The notes beneath the pieces are model-generated. The model worked only from the letters and a program-made list of their open reading frames with translations. It searched no databases and was not told the origin of the DNA. The translations under genes were made by a program, and so were the position numbers. DNA of 64,000 bases from an uncultured Burkholderiales bacterium (GTDB taxonomy: Bacteria; Pseudomonadota; Gammaproteobacteria; Burkholderiales; Burkholderiaceae_C): contig CAIKVH010000018.1 of assembly GCA_903830725.1 (NCBI GenBank), positions 1-64,000 on the forward strand. The letters run 5' to 3'. Within the stretch, counting starts at the first letter, position 1. Each line of letters starts with the position of its first letter. Positions 19,465 through 28,653 of this stretch are shown piece by piece.

Positions 19465-20451
19465 ATGCTCAATATTTTCTCCTTGGCCAATGGCCGCCTA
19501 TTTCAAGAAGAAATTGAATCCTTAGAAGAACTGTCTAAATTTCAGCCTATCTGGGTTGACTTAGATGAGCCTAGCGTGGAAGAAAAACGTTGGGTCAAAC
19601 AGTATTACGGCTTACTCATCCCCGATGATGCCATGGATGAGGACATCGAAGAATCTGCTCGGTTTTACCAAGAAGACAACGGCGAACTTCACATTAGAAG
19701 TGATTTTTTAATTGCCGATGATGAAGAGCCACGAACAGTGCGTGTAGCCTTCATTTTGAATCAGCACAATGACAACTTAAAAAGCCAAGGGGTGCTCTTT
19801 TCAATACATGATGAAGACGTCCCTGTTTTCAGGCTCCTTCGGCTGCGGGCGCGACGCGACCCTAACTTGATCACAGATGCCAAAGATGTTTTGCTTAAAC
19901 TATTCGATGCGGATGCTGAATACTCCGCAGACACCTTAGAAGGCATATACGACGAGCTTGAAAAGGCAAGCAAGTTGGTCCTCTCTGAGGACGTAACCGA
20001 TGAACTCGCTAGTGAAGTGCTAGGTCGAATTGCACGCCAAGAGGATTTGAACGGACGCATTCGCAGGAACGTCATGGACACTCGACGCGCAGTCAGTTTT
20101 ATGATGCGCGCTCGCATGCTTAACTCAGAACAACTAGAAGAATCACGTCAGATTTTACGCGACATTGAATCCTTGGATAACCACACTGCATTTTTATTCG
20201 ACAAAATAAACTTCCTTATGGATGCAACAGTTGGTTTTATCAATATCAATCAAAATAAGATTATCAAAATCTTCTCTGTTGCAAGCGTAGCCTTGCTTCC
20301 TCCCACTTTAATCGCAAGTATTTACGGAATGAACTTTGACAGCATTCCTGAACTTCACTTCACTTGGGGATATGAGTACGCGGTAGTGCTTATGATCGCA
20401 AGCGCCATGGTGCCCATGTGGTATTTTCGAAGAAGAGGCTGGTTAAAGTAA
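19465..20451 (+). CDS. corA: CorA family magnesium/cobalt transporter
   Basis: Pentameric inner-membrane channel for Mg2+ (and Co2+). 328 residues: a large acidic cytoplasmic domain (DLDEPSVEEKRWVKQYYGL near residue 33; long helices to residue about 260), then two C-terminal membrane segments separated by the selectivity motif YGMNFDS. A basic tail WYFRRRGWLK ends the protein. The start at 19465 matches the family opening MLNIFSLANG. A long structured leader precedes it. Convergent with the nucleosidase gene, 11 bases away. Confidence 0.95.
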   Translation: MLNIFSLANGRLFQEEIESLEELSKFQPIWVDLDEPSVEEKRWVKQYYGLLIPDDAMDEDIEESARFYQEDNGELHIRSDFLIADDEEPRTVRVAFILNQHNDNLKSQGVLFSIHDEDVPVFRLLRLRARRDPNLITDAKDVLLKLFDADAEYSADTLEGIYDELEKASKLVLSEDVTDELASEVLGRIARQEDLNGRIRRNVMDTRRAVSFMMRARMLNSEQLEESRQILRDIESLDNHTAFLFDKINFLMDATVGFININQNKIIKIFSVASVALLPPTLIASIYGMNFDSIPELHFTWGYEYAVVLMIASAMVPMWYFRRRGWLK

Positions 20452-20462
20452 ATGATGCCCAA

Positions 20463-21242
20463 TCAAGCGGTGTTACTCAAGTAAGCTTCAACGATCAACG
20501 CACTATAAGGACTGGCTACGCAATTTAGGAATTCGGCAAAGTCCTTAGCGGCTTGCTCTCCTGCCGCGTCCGACACGGTTCTCATAACGGCAAACGCTAC
20601 CCCATAATCTTTGCAAACTTGAGCAACCGCAGCACCCTCCATCTCAACGACTAATGCGCTTGGATGCGCTTTCCCGAGTTCGCATCTAACAATATCATTA
20701 GACACGAACTGATCTCCACTCAGTATCAAGCCCTCATGAACCTTTGTACTTTGCAGCTTAAATCTATAAACTATTTCCGAACTTATTTCTTGTTCTAGCT
20801 GCATCAAAACTTTTAGACTCGCTCGTGTTAACCGACTCGACATCTCCGGATCTGCCGTAAAGGATGCCCCATCAAAACCCGGCACTACATAGCGAGGAAA
20901 TAATGGGCTCGCGTCCATATCGTGTTGAATTAAGTGGGTACCAACGACTAGGTCACCGACCGCCACAGACGCACTTATGGAGCCTGCGACTCCAGTAAAT
21001 AAGATTTCATTTACCTTAAACCGTTCTATTAAAGTGGTCGCAGTTATCGCCGCAGCAACCTTGCCGATGCCAGACAAGACGATAACGATTGCATGTCCCT
21101 GGAAAGTTGCTGTCCAAAAGTTACGGCCCGCAATGCGCTCACATTGGGGTGATTGCATATGCTCAAGGATATGACTCACTTCCTCTTGCATTGCGGCAAC
21201 AACGGCAAAACGAGGACTAGTTGAGAAGTCCGCGTTGTCCAT
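20463..21242 (-). CDS. mtnN: 5'-methylthioadenosine/S-adenosylhomocysteine nucleosidase
   Basis: Hydrolyses MTA and SAH to adenine and the thio-sugar, for methionine salvage and methylation control. 259 residues, longer than the roughly 230 of E. coli Pfs. It keeps VVAAMQEEVSHIL (catalytic Glu region near residues 14-26), LFTGVAGSISASVAVGDLVV, VVEMEGAAVAQV (substrate-binding Met-Glu) and MRTVSDAAGEQA with the catalytic Asp. It has a few inserted residues near DLVVGTHLIQHDMDASP. Not obviously co-transcribed: pntB stops 50 bases upstream. Confidence 0.92.
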   Translation of the reverse strand: MDNADFSTSPRFAVVAAMQEEVSHILEHMQSPQCERIAGRNFWTATFQGHAIVIVLSGIGKVAAAITATTLIERFKVNEILFTGVAGSISASVAVGDLVVGTHLIQHDMDASPLFPRYVVPGFDGASFTADPEMSSRLTRASLKVLMQLEQEISSEIVYRFKLQSTKVHEGLILSGDQFVSNDIVRCELGKAHPSALVVEMEGAAVAQVCKDYGVAFAVMRTVSDAAGEQAAKDFAEFLNCVASPYSALIVEAYLSNTA

Positions 21243-21292
21243 TCAGTAAAAATTTAACATATTGCAAAAATGAAAGCCCTGCCGTCCAAATA

Positions 21293-22717
21293 TTATTCGA
21301 CAGCCTTCACCATATCCTCAACCACTTTTTTAGCATCACCGAAAACCATCATGGTTTTATCCATGTAAAAGAGTTCGTTGTCTAGCCCCGCATATCCAGC
21401 GGCCATGGAACGCTTATTGACAATTACGGTTTTTGCTTTGTAGGCGTCTAATATTGGCATGCCGTAAATCGGGCTACCTTTTACTAAAGCGGCTGGATTG
21501 ACCACGTCATTGGCCCCCAAAATAATTGCTACATCTGCCTGTCCGAATTCGCCGTTGATATCTTCCATCTCAAAGACCTGGTCGTAAGGAACCTCTGCCT
21601 CCGCAAGCAACACGTTCATGTGCCCGGGCATTCTTCCTGCAACAGGGTGAATTGCATATTTCACAGTGATACCGTGCTCAGTTAATTTATCCGCTAGCTC
21701 CATAACTGCATGCTGGGCCCGAGCCACCGCTAGTCCATACCCCGGTACGATGATGACCGTCTCAGCATTCATCAACATAAAAGCGGCGTCATCTGCACTG
21801 CCACTTTTGACACTTTTTTGTACTTGGCCGTCTGCACCCACTGTTGCAGGTGCGCCTCCGAAACCTCCCAAAATGACGTTGAAGAATGAGCGGTTCATGG
21901 CCTTGCACATAATATATGACAAGATCGCGCCACTAGAGCCAACTAAAGAGCCGGCAATGATGAGCATGCTGTTGTTTAAGGAAAATCCAATTCCAGCTGC
22001 CGCCCACCCAGAGTAACTGTTAAGCATCGAAACCACTACAGGCATATCTGCGCCACCTATGGGAATGATGATTAAAAAACCAAGCACAAAGGCAATGACC
22101 AACATTCCAAAAAAGGCAGTCCAATCCTGAGTTGCTATAAAAAGGCTTCCCAAAGCAATGGCCGACAAAGCCAAGACTAAATTCAAAATATGCTGGCCAG
22201 GAAACACGACCGGAGAGCCTTGGAACCATCTAAATTTGTACTTGCCTGAAAGTTTGCCGAATGCGATTACTGAACCACTAAAAGTGATTGCCCCGATAGC
22301 AGCGCCCAAAAATAGCTCCAAGCGGTTGCCCATAGGGATCGGCAGGTCAGAGGACGCCACAATTTGGAAAGCCTTGGGTTCCGCAACTGCGGCTATTGCA
22401 ATAAATACAGCCGCCAAGCCGATCATGCTGTGCATAAAAGCCACGAGCTCTGGCATCTTGGTCATCTCGACCTTTTGAGCCATGATCGATCCAATACCGC
22501 CTCCAACCACCAAGCCTAAGAGCACCCAAGACAACCCAAGTGCCGAGTCAGAGAGCTTATAAATTAGCGCGCCAGTTGTAAGCACAGCCAAAGTCATACC
22601 AAGCATTCCAAAAATATTACCCCTAACCGAAGTCGTTGGATGGCTTAGTCCTTTAAGCGCTTGGATAAAACAAATGCTCGCAATCAAATACAAAAGTGTG
22701 ACCTGATCCATGCTCAT
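21293..22717 (-). CDS. pntB: NAD(P) transhydrogenase beta subunit
   Basis: Membrane and NADP(H)-binding part of the proton-translocating transhydrogenase, which makes NADPH from NADH using the proton gradient. 474 residues with about eight or nine membrane helices in the first 270, then the domain III nucleotide fold: IVPGYGLAVARAQHA, HPVAGRMPGHMNVLLAEA and ILGANDVVNPAAL. The ATG shares its A with the stop of pntAB (TAATG), so the two are tightly coupled. Confidence 0.97.
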   Translation of the reverse strand: MSMDQVTLLYLIASICFIQALKGLSHPTTSVRGNIFGMLGMTLAVLTTGALIYKLSDSALGLSWVLLGLVVGGGIGSIMAQKVEMTKMPELVAFMHSMIGLAAVFIAIAAVAEPKAFQIVASSDLPIPMGNRLELFLGAAIGAITFSGSVIAFGKLSGKYKFRWFQGSPVVFPGQHILNLVLALSAIALGSLFIATQDWTAFFGMLVIAFVLGFLIIIPIGGADMPVVVSMLNSYSGWAAAGIGFSLNNSMLIIAGSLVGSSGAILSYIMCKAMNRSFFNVILGGFGGAPATVGADGQVQKSVKSGSADDAAFMLMNAETVIIVPGYGLAVARAQHAVMELADKLTEHGITVKYAIHPVAGRMPGHMNVLLAEAEVPYDQVFEMEDINGEFGQADVAIILGANDVVNPAALVKGSPIYGMPILDAYKAKTVIVNKRSMAAGYAGLDNELFYMDKTMMVFGDAKKVVEDMVKAVE

Positions 22718-23055
22718 TATGCGACTCCCTTTTTCGATCCACTTTGATCTTCAGATTTTGACTTTTTCTCCTTCTTCTTGAACATCTCAAGCATCCTGCG
22801 AGTCACCAAAAATCCACCAAATACATTAACTGCTGCTAACGTAACAGCAAGTACTCCCATCGTCTTGCCCAAATTCGTCTCCGTCAACGCGGCAGCTAGC
22901 ATGGCCCCGACGATTACGATCGCCGAAACCGCATTGGTGACCGCCATCAAAGGAGTATGAAGTGCAGGTGTAACGGTCCACACGACGTGGTATCCCACAT
23001 AGATGGCCAATACAAAAATGACTAAATTAGTTAAGGTATGTGAAACAATTTCCAT
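22717..23055 (-). CDS. pntAB: NAD(P) transhydrogenase alpha subunit 2 (membrane part)
   Basis: Short membrane part of the split transhydrogenase alpha chain. 112 residues from ATG 23055, preceded by AAGGA nine bases upstream; a longer frame runs back over the pntA stop and is not needed. Three membrane segments are visible (about residues 10-26, 36-55 and 61-83), then a Lys/Ser-rich tail (KKKEKKSKSEDQSGSKK). It starts four bases after the pntA stop. Confidence 0.93.
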   Translation of the reverse strand: MEIVSHTLTNLVIFVLAIYVGYHVVWTVTPALHTPLMAVTNAVSAIVIVGAMLAAALTETNLGKTMGVLAVTLAAVNVFGGFLVTRRMLEMFKKKEKKSKSEDQSGSKKGVA

Positions 23056-23059
23056 GACT

Positions 23060-24175
23060 TTAATTCCTTGTGATTTCGCCGTTTTGAGTGACTCTACAGG
23101 CAGCAACTATGTCGTCCGACAGATCTAAATGAAAAGCCCCCTCTGGGGTGATGATAAGTTTGAGAAAATCAAGTATGTTCCTCGCATAAAGCGCAGACGC
23201 ATCAGCTGCAACCATTGACGGCAAATTGGTCTCGCCAACAATTGTGACGCCGTGTTCTACCACCGTTTGATCTGGGCGAGTCAAAGGGCAGTTGCCCCCG
23301 GCTGCTGCCGCTAGATCAATAATGACCGAACCCGGCTTCATGGACTGAACCATCTCAGGGGTAATGAGCACGGGCGCAGCGCGTCCCGGAATAAGCGCAG
23401 TTGAGATCACTACATCTGCCATAGAAACTCTTTTAGCGACCTCCGCCTTTTGGCGATCTAACCAACTCTGCGGCATTGGTCTTGCATACCCACCCACGCC
23501 CTCTGCTGCATCTCGCTCTTCCTGAGTCTCGTAGGGTACGTCAATAAACTTAGCGCCGAGTGACTCTACCTGCTCTTTAACGCTGGGTCTAACATCAGAA
23601 GCTTCAATCACCGCACCCAAACGCTTTGCAGTTGCAATTGCCTGCAAGCCTGCCACACCCACGCCCAGAATTACCACCCGAGCAGCCTTAACAGTTCCCG
23701 CTGCAGTCATCAACATAGGGAAAAATCTTGGATACGTATCAGCCGCCATCATCACTGCTTTATAACCTGCGATATTAGCTTGAGACGAGAGCACATCCAT
23801 GCTCTGTGCACGCGAGGTCCTGGGCGCAGCTTCTAGGGCAAAACTTGTGAGTCCTGCTCTGGCCAATAACTGTAACCCCTGAGTATCGAAGGGATTTAGC
23901 ATGCCAACAATTACACCCCCTCGCTTCAGATAAGCCTCCTCACTCTCCAGGGGTGCGCGGACTTTTAAAACCAGTTCACACTCATAAGCGGTAAACATAT
24001 CTGTTATCTGAGCTCCTGCGGCTTCATAAGCTGCATCCGTAATGCTTGCTCCTAAACCAGCTCCAGATTGGATATAAATAGTGTGCCCTTTAGCCACTAA
24101 CTTCTTGGCCGTCTCGGGCGTTATAGCCACACGTCGCTCGCCAGCCACAATTTCGGCAACAACCCCTATCCTCAT
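23060..24175 (-). CDS. pntA: NAD(P) transhydrogenase alpha subunit 1 (NAD-binding)
   Basis: Soluble NAD(H)-binding domain I of the transhydrogenase. 371 residues; starts MRIGVVAEIVAGERRVAITP like alanine dehydrogenase relatives. The Rossmann motif RVVILGVGVAGLQAIATAKR is near residue 166, followed by EASDVRPSVKEQVESLGA. First gene of the pntA-pntAB-pntB operon; the 176-base gap upstream, shared with the divergent Nudix gene, should hold its promoter. Confidence 0.97.
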   Translation of the reverse strand: MRIGVVAEIVAGERRVAITPETAKKLVAKGHTIYIQSGAGLGASITDAAYEAAGAQITDMFTAYECELVLKVRAPLESEEAYLKRGGVIVGMLNPFDTQGLQLLARAGLTSFALEAAPRTSRAQSMDVLSSQANIAGYKAVMMAADTYPRFFPMLMTAAGTVKAARVVILGVGVAGLQAIATAKRLGAVIEASDVRPSVKEQVESLGAKFIDVPYETQEERDAAEGVGGYARPMPQSWLDRQKAEVAKRVSMADVVISTALIPGRAAPVLITPEMVQSMKPGSVIIDLAAAAGGNCPLTRPDQTVVEHGVTIVGETNLPSMVAADASALYARNILDFLKLIITPEGAFHLDLSDDIVAACRVTQNGEITRN

Positions 24176-24351
24176 ATTAAGCTCCTAAAATCACGAATGA
24201 ATTTAACCGACATATTCTTAACCCCTCATTGTCACCTAATTACCTGTCATAGTTGCATAAGTGTTAGCCCTTCAAGAGCCTCTTTGTTACACAATTACTG
24301 CTCTTTTCTCCCCGAATCCTCATCTATTCCTATTCAATAAGGCTCAAAATC

Positions 24352-24849
24352 ATGTCTGACCGTTGGAAACCCAGTGTTACTGTTGCAGGTATTATCGAAC
24401 AAAGAGGCCAATTCTTGTTGGTTGAGGAAGAAACCCCCGAGGGTGTCATGCTAAATAACCCAGCGGGACACCTCGAGCTAGGCGAATCTCCCTCACAAGC
24501 CTGCATCAGAGAGGTTTTAGAGGAAACTGCCTATGCTTTTACCCCCCAACACCTAGTCGGCGTATATCTGTCCCGATTTCAAAGAAAAATAAGCCCTGAA
24601 ACTTTGGAGGACATTACCTACATGCGCTTTGCGTTTTGCGGGGAATTGGGCCAACACAATCCAACACTTAAATTGGACACCGGAATCATTAGAACCGTTT
24701 GGCTATCAATTGATGAGATCAGAAACTCTCGCTCCATCCACCGTAGTCCATTACTTCTTGCATGTGCAGAGGATTATTTACGCGGTCAACGCTTTTCAAT
24801 CTCAAGCATCTGCACGGACATAAGCATTTATTCGCCAAACCTAAAATAA
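24352..24849 (+). CDS. Nudix hydrolase
   Basis: 165-residue Nudix hydrolase. The Nudix box GHLELGESPSQACIREVLEE plus TA runs from about residue 39 to 62 and has all the metal-binding glutamates. The opening PSVTVAGIIEQRGQFLLVEE and the DITYMRFAFCGEL segment resemble the NudJ-like phosphatase group (thiamine or nucleoside phosphates), but substrate cannot be set by sequence. Divergent from pntA and convergent with ptsI. Confidence 0.9.
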   Translation: MSDRWKPSVTVAGIIEQRGQFLLVEEETPEGVMLNNPAGHLELGESPSQACIREVLEETAYAFTPQHLVGVYLSRFQRKISPETLEDITYMRFAFCGELGQHNPTLKLDTGIIRTVWLSIDEIRNSRSIHRSPLLLACAEDYLRGQRFSISSICTDISIYSPNLK

Positions 24850-24876
24850 ATTCTGATTGGGTTTTACTAATTAGCT

Positions 24877-26652
24877 TTAACGCGGGGTATGCTGTTCAAG
24901 CAATAGCGAGGGGTCCTCAGAGTGGATTACCTCTTGCGCCCACTTTTGTAGAAGCTGAGTGTCAGCCCGCAATATCTCCTGCTTGACTGATAATATTTGC
25001 GTCGGGTGCATAGAAAAACTTCTCAGCCCTAATCCAAGCAAGAGCTTTGTCATTGTTGGATCTCCCGCCATTTCCCCGCATACGCTCACACTCTTTCCCG
25101 CCGCATTGCAGGCTGAAATGGTGTCTGCTACCAAGCGCAACACCGCCGGGTGGAGCGGGTCGTATAAGTGAGCAACCTGCTCATCGGCTCGATCAATTGC
25201 TAGGGTGTATTGGATTAAATCGTTGGTACCTATTGATAGAAAATCAAAATATTTTAGAAACATTCTCACACTGATAGCAGCCGCGGGTATCTCTATCATG
25301 GCGCCTACTTTAACAGGCCCATATACCTCGCCTTTGGCATCAAGCTGTTGTCGAGCGGTGTTAATTAAAGTCATTGTTTGTTGAATCTCACGCGCGTGTG
25401 CAAGCATCGGAATTAACAAATTAACTTGCCCCCTTGCAGCCGCGCGCAGTATGGCCCTTAACTGCGTTAAAAACATACCAGGCTCCGACAAACTCCACCG
25501 AATCGCGCGCAACCCAAGCGCAGGATTTAAATGCGCCTCATCTTTATTAGATCTATCCAAAGGTTTGTCCGCACCCACATCTACTGTTCTAATAGTTACA
25601 GGCAAACCATTCATTCCCTCTACCGCAGAGCAGTAGGCCCTAAATTGCTCCTCCTCTCCCGGTAGTTGCCCTTCTCGCCCCATAAACAAAAACTCGCTTC
25701 TGAATAGACCAACCCCGACAGCGCCTACACTGACCGCGGCTATGGTGTCCTCTGGCATTTCAATATTTGCGAGTAGCTCTACGGCTTCATCATCGAGGGT
25801 CGCTGCAGGTCGGTGCCTGAGCCTGGATAAGCGTTCACGATCAACCTTAGCCTGGCGTTGTTTAAAGCTGTACTCATCCAAAATAATGGGCGAGGGATCA
25901 ACAATTACCACCCCAGAGTCTCCATCAACAATTAACCAATCGTCTTGTCGAATTAAATGACTCGCAGTTCTTGCGCCAACAACTGCAGGTATATCCAAAC
26001 TCTTTGCAACAATTGCTGTATGCGAAGTTTTACCGCCCACATCTGTTACAAATCCAGTAAACACACTTTGCTTAAATTGCAGCAGATCCGCAGGGGATAA
26101 GTCATGTGCCACCAAAATCAGAGGAATCTCTAAATGCTCCTCCGCCAAAAGGTCTTGCTGTTTGACCAGCTCTTTAGCCTCGGCAGAGCCTCTTTGAGGA
26201 AGCTGGTTGTGGTCGCCCTTTAAATGACGAAGAATCCTCTCTACCACTTGTTCAAGATCACCTTTACGCTCCCTTAAATAAGGATCTTCCATCTCATCAA
26301 ACTGGCGAGCAACTATTTCCAACTGCGATGACAACGCCCACTCTGCGTTATAGGAGCGCTCACGCACCCAAGTATTAATACCACTGGCCAGCATTTCGTC
26401 CTGCAGTAGCATCATATGAACGTCAAGCAATGCGGCCAATTCAGGAGGGGCGTCCTTGGGTAGAGTCTGCTGTAATTTGTTGATCTCTTCAATTACGCAC
26501 TCCCGTGCGTGGACGACCCGTTCTATTTCACTCTCTATTTGATCAGGCTGGATAAAATAATGCGCTACATCCACACGACTTGATGCGACTAAGACTGCCC
26601 GTCCCATGGCAATTCCACGCGCGACAGCAAGTCCGTGTATAGAGAAAGTCAT
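24877..26652 (-). CDS. ptsI: PTS enzyme I
   Basis: Phosphoenolpyruvate-protein phosphotransferase, first enzyme of the PTS cascade. 591 residues, close to the usual 575. The phosphohistidine motif GGKTSHTAIVAKS places the active His at residue 211; PEP-binding parts include VGLFRSEFLFMGREGQLP, IRTVDVGADKPLD, SIGTNDLIQYTLAIDR and SVCGEMAGDP with the catalytic Cys. It starts 23 bases after ptsH. With no EIIBC in view, the phosphate probably serves regulatory acceptors. Confidence 0.97.
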   Translation of the reverse strand: MTFSIHGLAVARGIAMGRAVLVASSRVDVAHYFIQPDQIESEIERVVHARECVIEEINKLQQTLPKDAPPELAALLDVHMMLLQDEMLASGINTWVRERSYNAEWALSSQLEIVARQFDEMEDPYLRERKGDLEQVVERILRHLKGDHNQLPQRGSAEAKELVKQQDLLAEEHLEIPLILVAHDLSPADLLQFKQSVFTGFVTDVGGKTSHTAIVAKSLDIPAVVGARTASHLIRQDDWLIVDGDSGVVIVDPSPIILDEYSFKQRQAKVDRERLSRLRHRPAATLDDEAVELLANIEMPEDTIAAVSVGAVGVGLFRSEFLFMGREGQLPGEEEQFRAYCSAVEGMNGLPVTIRTVDVGADKPLDRSNKDEAHLNPALGLRAIRWSLSEPGMFLTQLRAILRAAARGQVNLLIPMLAHAREIQQTMTLINTARQQLDAKGEVYGPVKVGAMIEIPAAAISVRMFLKYFDFLSIGTNDLIQYTLAIDRADEQVAHLYDPLHPAVLRLVADTISACNAAGKSVSVCGEMAGDPTMTKLLLGLGLRSFSMHPTQILSVKQEILRADTQLLQKWAQEVIHSEDPSLLLEQHTPR

Positions 26653-26675
26653 AGGTTTTGTGTCCCCAACATTCG

Positions 26676-26945
26676 TTACTCACTCTCTCCAAATTTTTCA
26701 TCCATCAGAGCGACTAAAGCAGTCATTGCCTCCTCCTCTTGTGCCCCTTCGGTCTCAAGCTCTACTTCCACCCCCTTACCGGCAGCAAGCATCATTACCC
26801 CCATAATGCTTTTTGCGTTTACACGTCTGTCACCTTTAGAAATCCAGACATCGCAGGGAAATGATCCAGCAAGTTTGGTCAACTTCGCAGAAGCCCGTGC
26901 ATGAAGACCTAACTTATTGCTGATAATTACTTTGTTTTTGATCAT
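26676..26945 (-). CDS. ptsH: Phosphocarrier protein HPr
   Basis: Transfers phosphate from EI to EIIA. 89 residues from ATG 26945. Both phosphorylation sites are present at textbook positions: His15 in LGLHARASAK and Ser46 in NAKSIMGVMML. The Ser46 site matches the presence of hprK about 9 kb away. The start lies inside the end of the EIIA gene (32-base overlap), implying coupling. Confidence 0.97.
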   Translation of the reverse strand: MIKNKVIISNKLGLHARASAKLTKLAGSFPCDVWISKGDRRVNAKSIMGVMMLAAGKGVEVELETEGAQEEEAMTALVALMDEKFGESE

Positions 26946-27360
26946 AAACTCTTTTAATTTGATTTTGAGGGGCCGCAACTGCAACTTGCATCACGCCTTG
27001 AGCACCCCCCGCTAATGCACGTTGAATCAATGTCTCAATAGGTTCATGGCGATAGCAAATAGCACGGAGCAACATCGGCAAATTGACGCCTGCTATCAAC
27101 TTAGTCTGTGTACCCTCCACTAATTTTTTAGCCACATTAGACGGAGTCGCTCCGAATATATCGGTCAATACCAGAGTCTGCCCCTCACCTAATTTTATTT
27201 TCACCTCCTCGGCTCTTCTTAATGTTATCTCTGGGTCCTCGTCGGGCGGAACGTCTATAGCCAAGACCTGCAAACCGCAATCTGGATAAACATGTAACGC
27301 GCACTCACGAAGCGCCTGTGCCAATGGCGCATGGGCTATCAACAATATATTTATGGTCAT
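26914..27360 (-). CDS. PTS EIIA component, mannose family
   Basis: 148-residue EIIA of the Man/AgaF family. Phospho-accepting His10 lies in ILLIAHAPLAQAL; LVLTDIFGATPSNVAKKL and IAGVNLPMLLRAI are typical of the fold. It lies directly before ptsH and ptsI and 40 bases after an MFS gene. No matching EIIB, EIIC or EIID is present, as in other betaproteobacteria whose EIIA-HPr-EI set is considered regulatory. A longer frame starts at 27393 but the added residues look non-native. Confidence 0.94.
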   Translation of the reverse strand: MTINILLIAHAPLAQALRECALHVYPDCGLQVLAIDVPPDEDPEITLRRAEEVKIKLGEGQTLVLTDIFGATPSNVAKKLVEGTQTKLIAGVNLPMLLRAICYRHEPIETLIQRALAGGAQGVMQVAVAAPQNQIKRVYDQKQSNYQQ

Positions 27361-27399
27361 GTGAATAGAAATACGGCGATTGCGCCAGAACACACAGTT

Positions 27400-28653
27400 T
27401 TAGAATTCTCTCGAATTATCGCCTTTTGCAATTAAAAAATAAAGGTAAGCAACACCACAGCAACATAAGTCAACAAAAAAGGCCGCTCTGTAACTATTGT
27501 CCTGACTTATCCCAGCACTTCCAAACGCATCGATCATAATGCCAAGCCCCCACTGAACCGCAAAGATGCCCAAAAAAATCACCAAGTTATAAGCACACAG
27601 CGCTTTGCCAGCTAGTCTGGCTGGATATGATAGCCCTACAGTTGGTTGTACCATCGCTATAACTGAGCTACTTAAACAATAAAGTATTAAAGTTATGCCA
27701 CTGTATTGTGGACTTATACACAGCAACGCACCCAAGCTAAGCAAACTCAAGGGATACCCACGCTTGACCAACCCCTCAATTGTCATCCCTTTATTTTGAA
27801 GGCGTGGCACCACCCAACCCCACCATCCAAAGCAAATTAGCATGGCTAAATTAATTGCAAATAACCCCTGTGCTGACTGCACTTGCGAGTAGCCCGCCAC
27901 ATTAACCATCCACGGTCCAGCCCACAAGGTTTGAATGGCTAGAAAGCTTCCGTACGCCATAAATCCTATTGGAGCTGATCTCCTGAAATACGGGTGAGCC
28001 ATCACCTCAATATAACTTGACAGCCACCCCCCCTGTATGTGGTTATCTGCTTCACCTGTTTCATGGTGCTTGATTATTTTCCATTTTGGCGTCCATATGA
28101 ATATTGCAATCATTGAAACAACCAAAACAACAGCCACTCCAATAAATAGTACCCGCCACCCCGTTAGTGGCAATAGCCACTGAACGGGTAACGTTGAAGT
28201 CAGCATTCCTAGAGATCCCGTCATGAGTAACCAAGAGTTTGCACTCATTTGTGCAGGCGGAGTTAGCCATCGCCTGTTACCCGTTAACGGCGCCATAAGA
28301 CACCCACTCACCCCTATCCCCGTAAGTATCCTGGCTAACCATAGTCCATAGAAATTTTCGGCAACTGCAAATGCAACACACCCCAGCACCGCAAAAGCCA
28401 TTAGTACGATTGCCGTCTTTTTCGGACCGTACCTATCTAACCAATCCCCCATAGGAATTTGTACCAATGCAAATCCCAGGGAAAATCCTCCAGCTAGCAA
28501 GCCGAGCTCATGAGCTTGTAAATTCAGTTCCTGCGTTAGTACAGGGGAAAGCGTTGCTGTAATTGCCCTAAGCAGCGTAGATACAAAATAAGCTGAAGCA
28601 AATGCCGCAAAGACCATTACAGCGTCTCTTGGCTTTAAAAGATCTTGATTCAT
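27400..28653 (-). CDS. MFS transporter
   Basis: 417 residues with about 12 membrane segments. The loop 2-3 MFS signature is present as GDWLDRYGPKK after residue 69, and NFYGLWLARILTGIGVSG leads segment 4. Substrate unknown; the family-level fold is clear. Its ATG shares one base with the stop of the lipoprotein gene upstream (TAATG), and it is followed closely by the PTS genes. It is one of the few genes here that could import a solute under PTS control, but that is inference. Confidence 0.85.
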   Translation of the reverse strand: MNQDLLKPRDAVMVFAAFASAYFVSTLLRAITATLSPVLTQELNLQAHELGLLAGGFSLGFALVQIPMGDWLDRYGPKKTAIVLMAFAVLGCVAFAVAENFYGLWLARILTGIGVSGCLMAPLTGNRRWLTPPAQMSANSWLLMTGSLGMLTSTLPVQWLLPLTGWRVLFIGVAVVLVVSMIAIFIWTPKWKIIKHHETGEADNHIQGGWLSSYIEVMAHPYFRRSAPIGFMAYGSFLAIQTLWAGPWMVNVAGYSQVQSAQGLFAINLAMLICFGWWGWVVPRLQNKGMTIEGLVKRGYPLSLLSLGALLCISPQYSGITLILYCLSSSVIAMVQPTVGLSYPARLAGKALCAYNLVIFLGIFAVQWGLGIMIDAFGSAGISQDNSYRAAFFVDLCCCGVAYLYFLIAKGDNSREF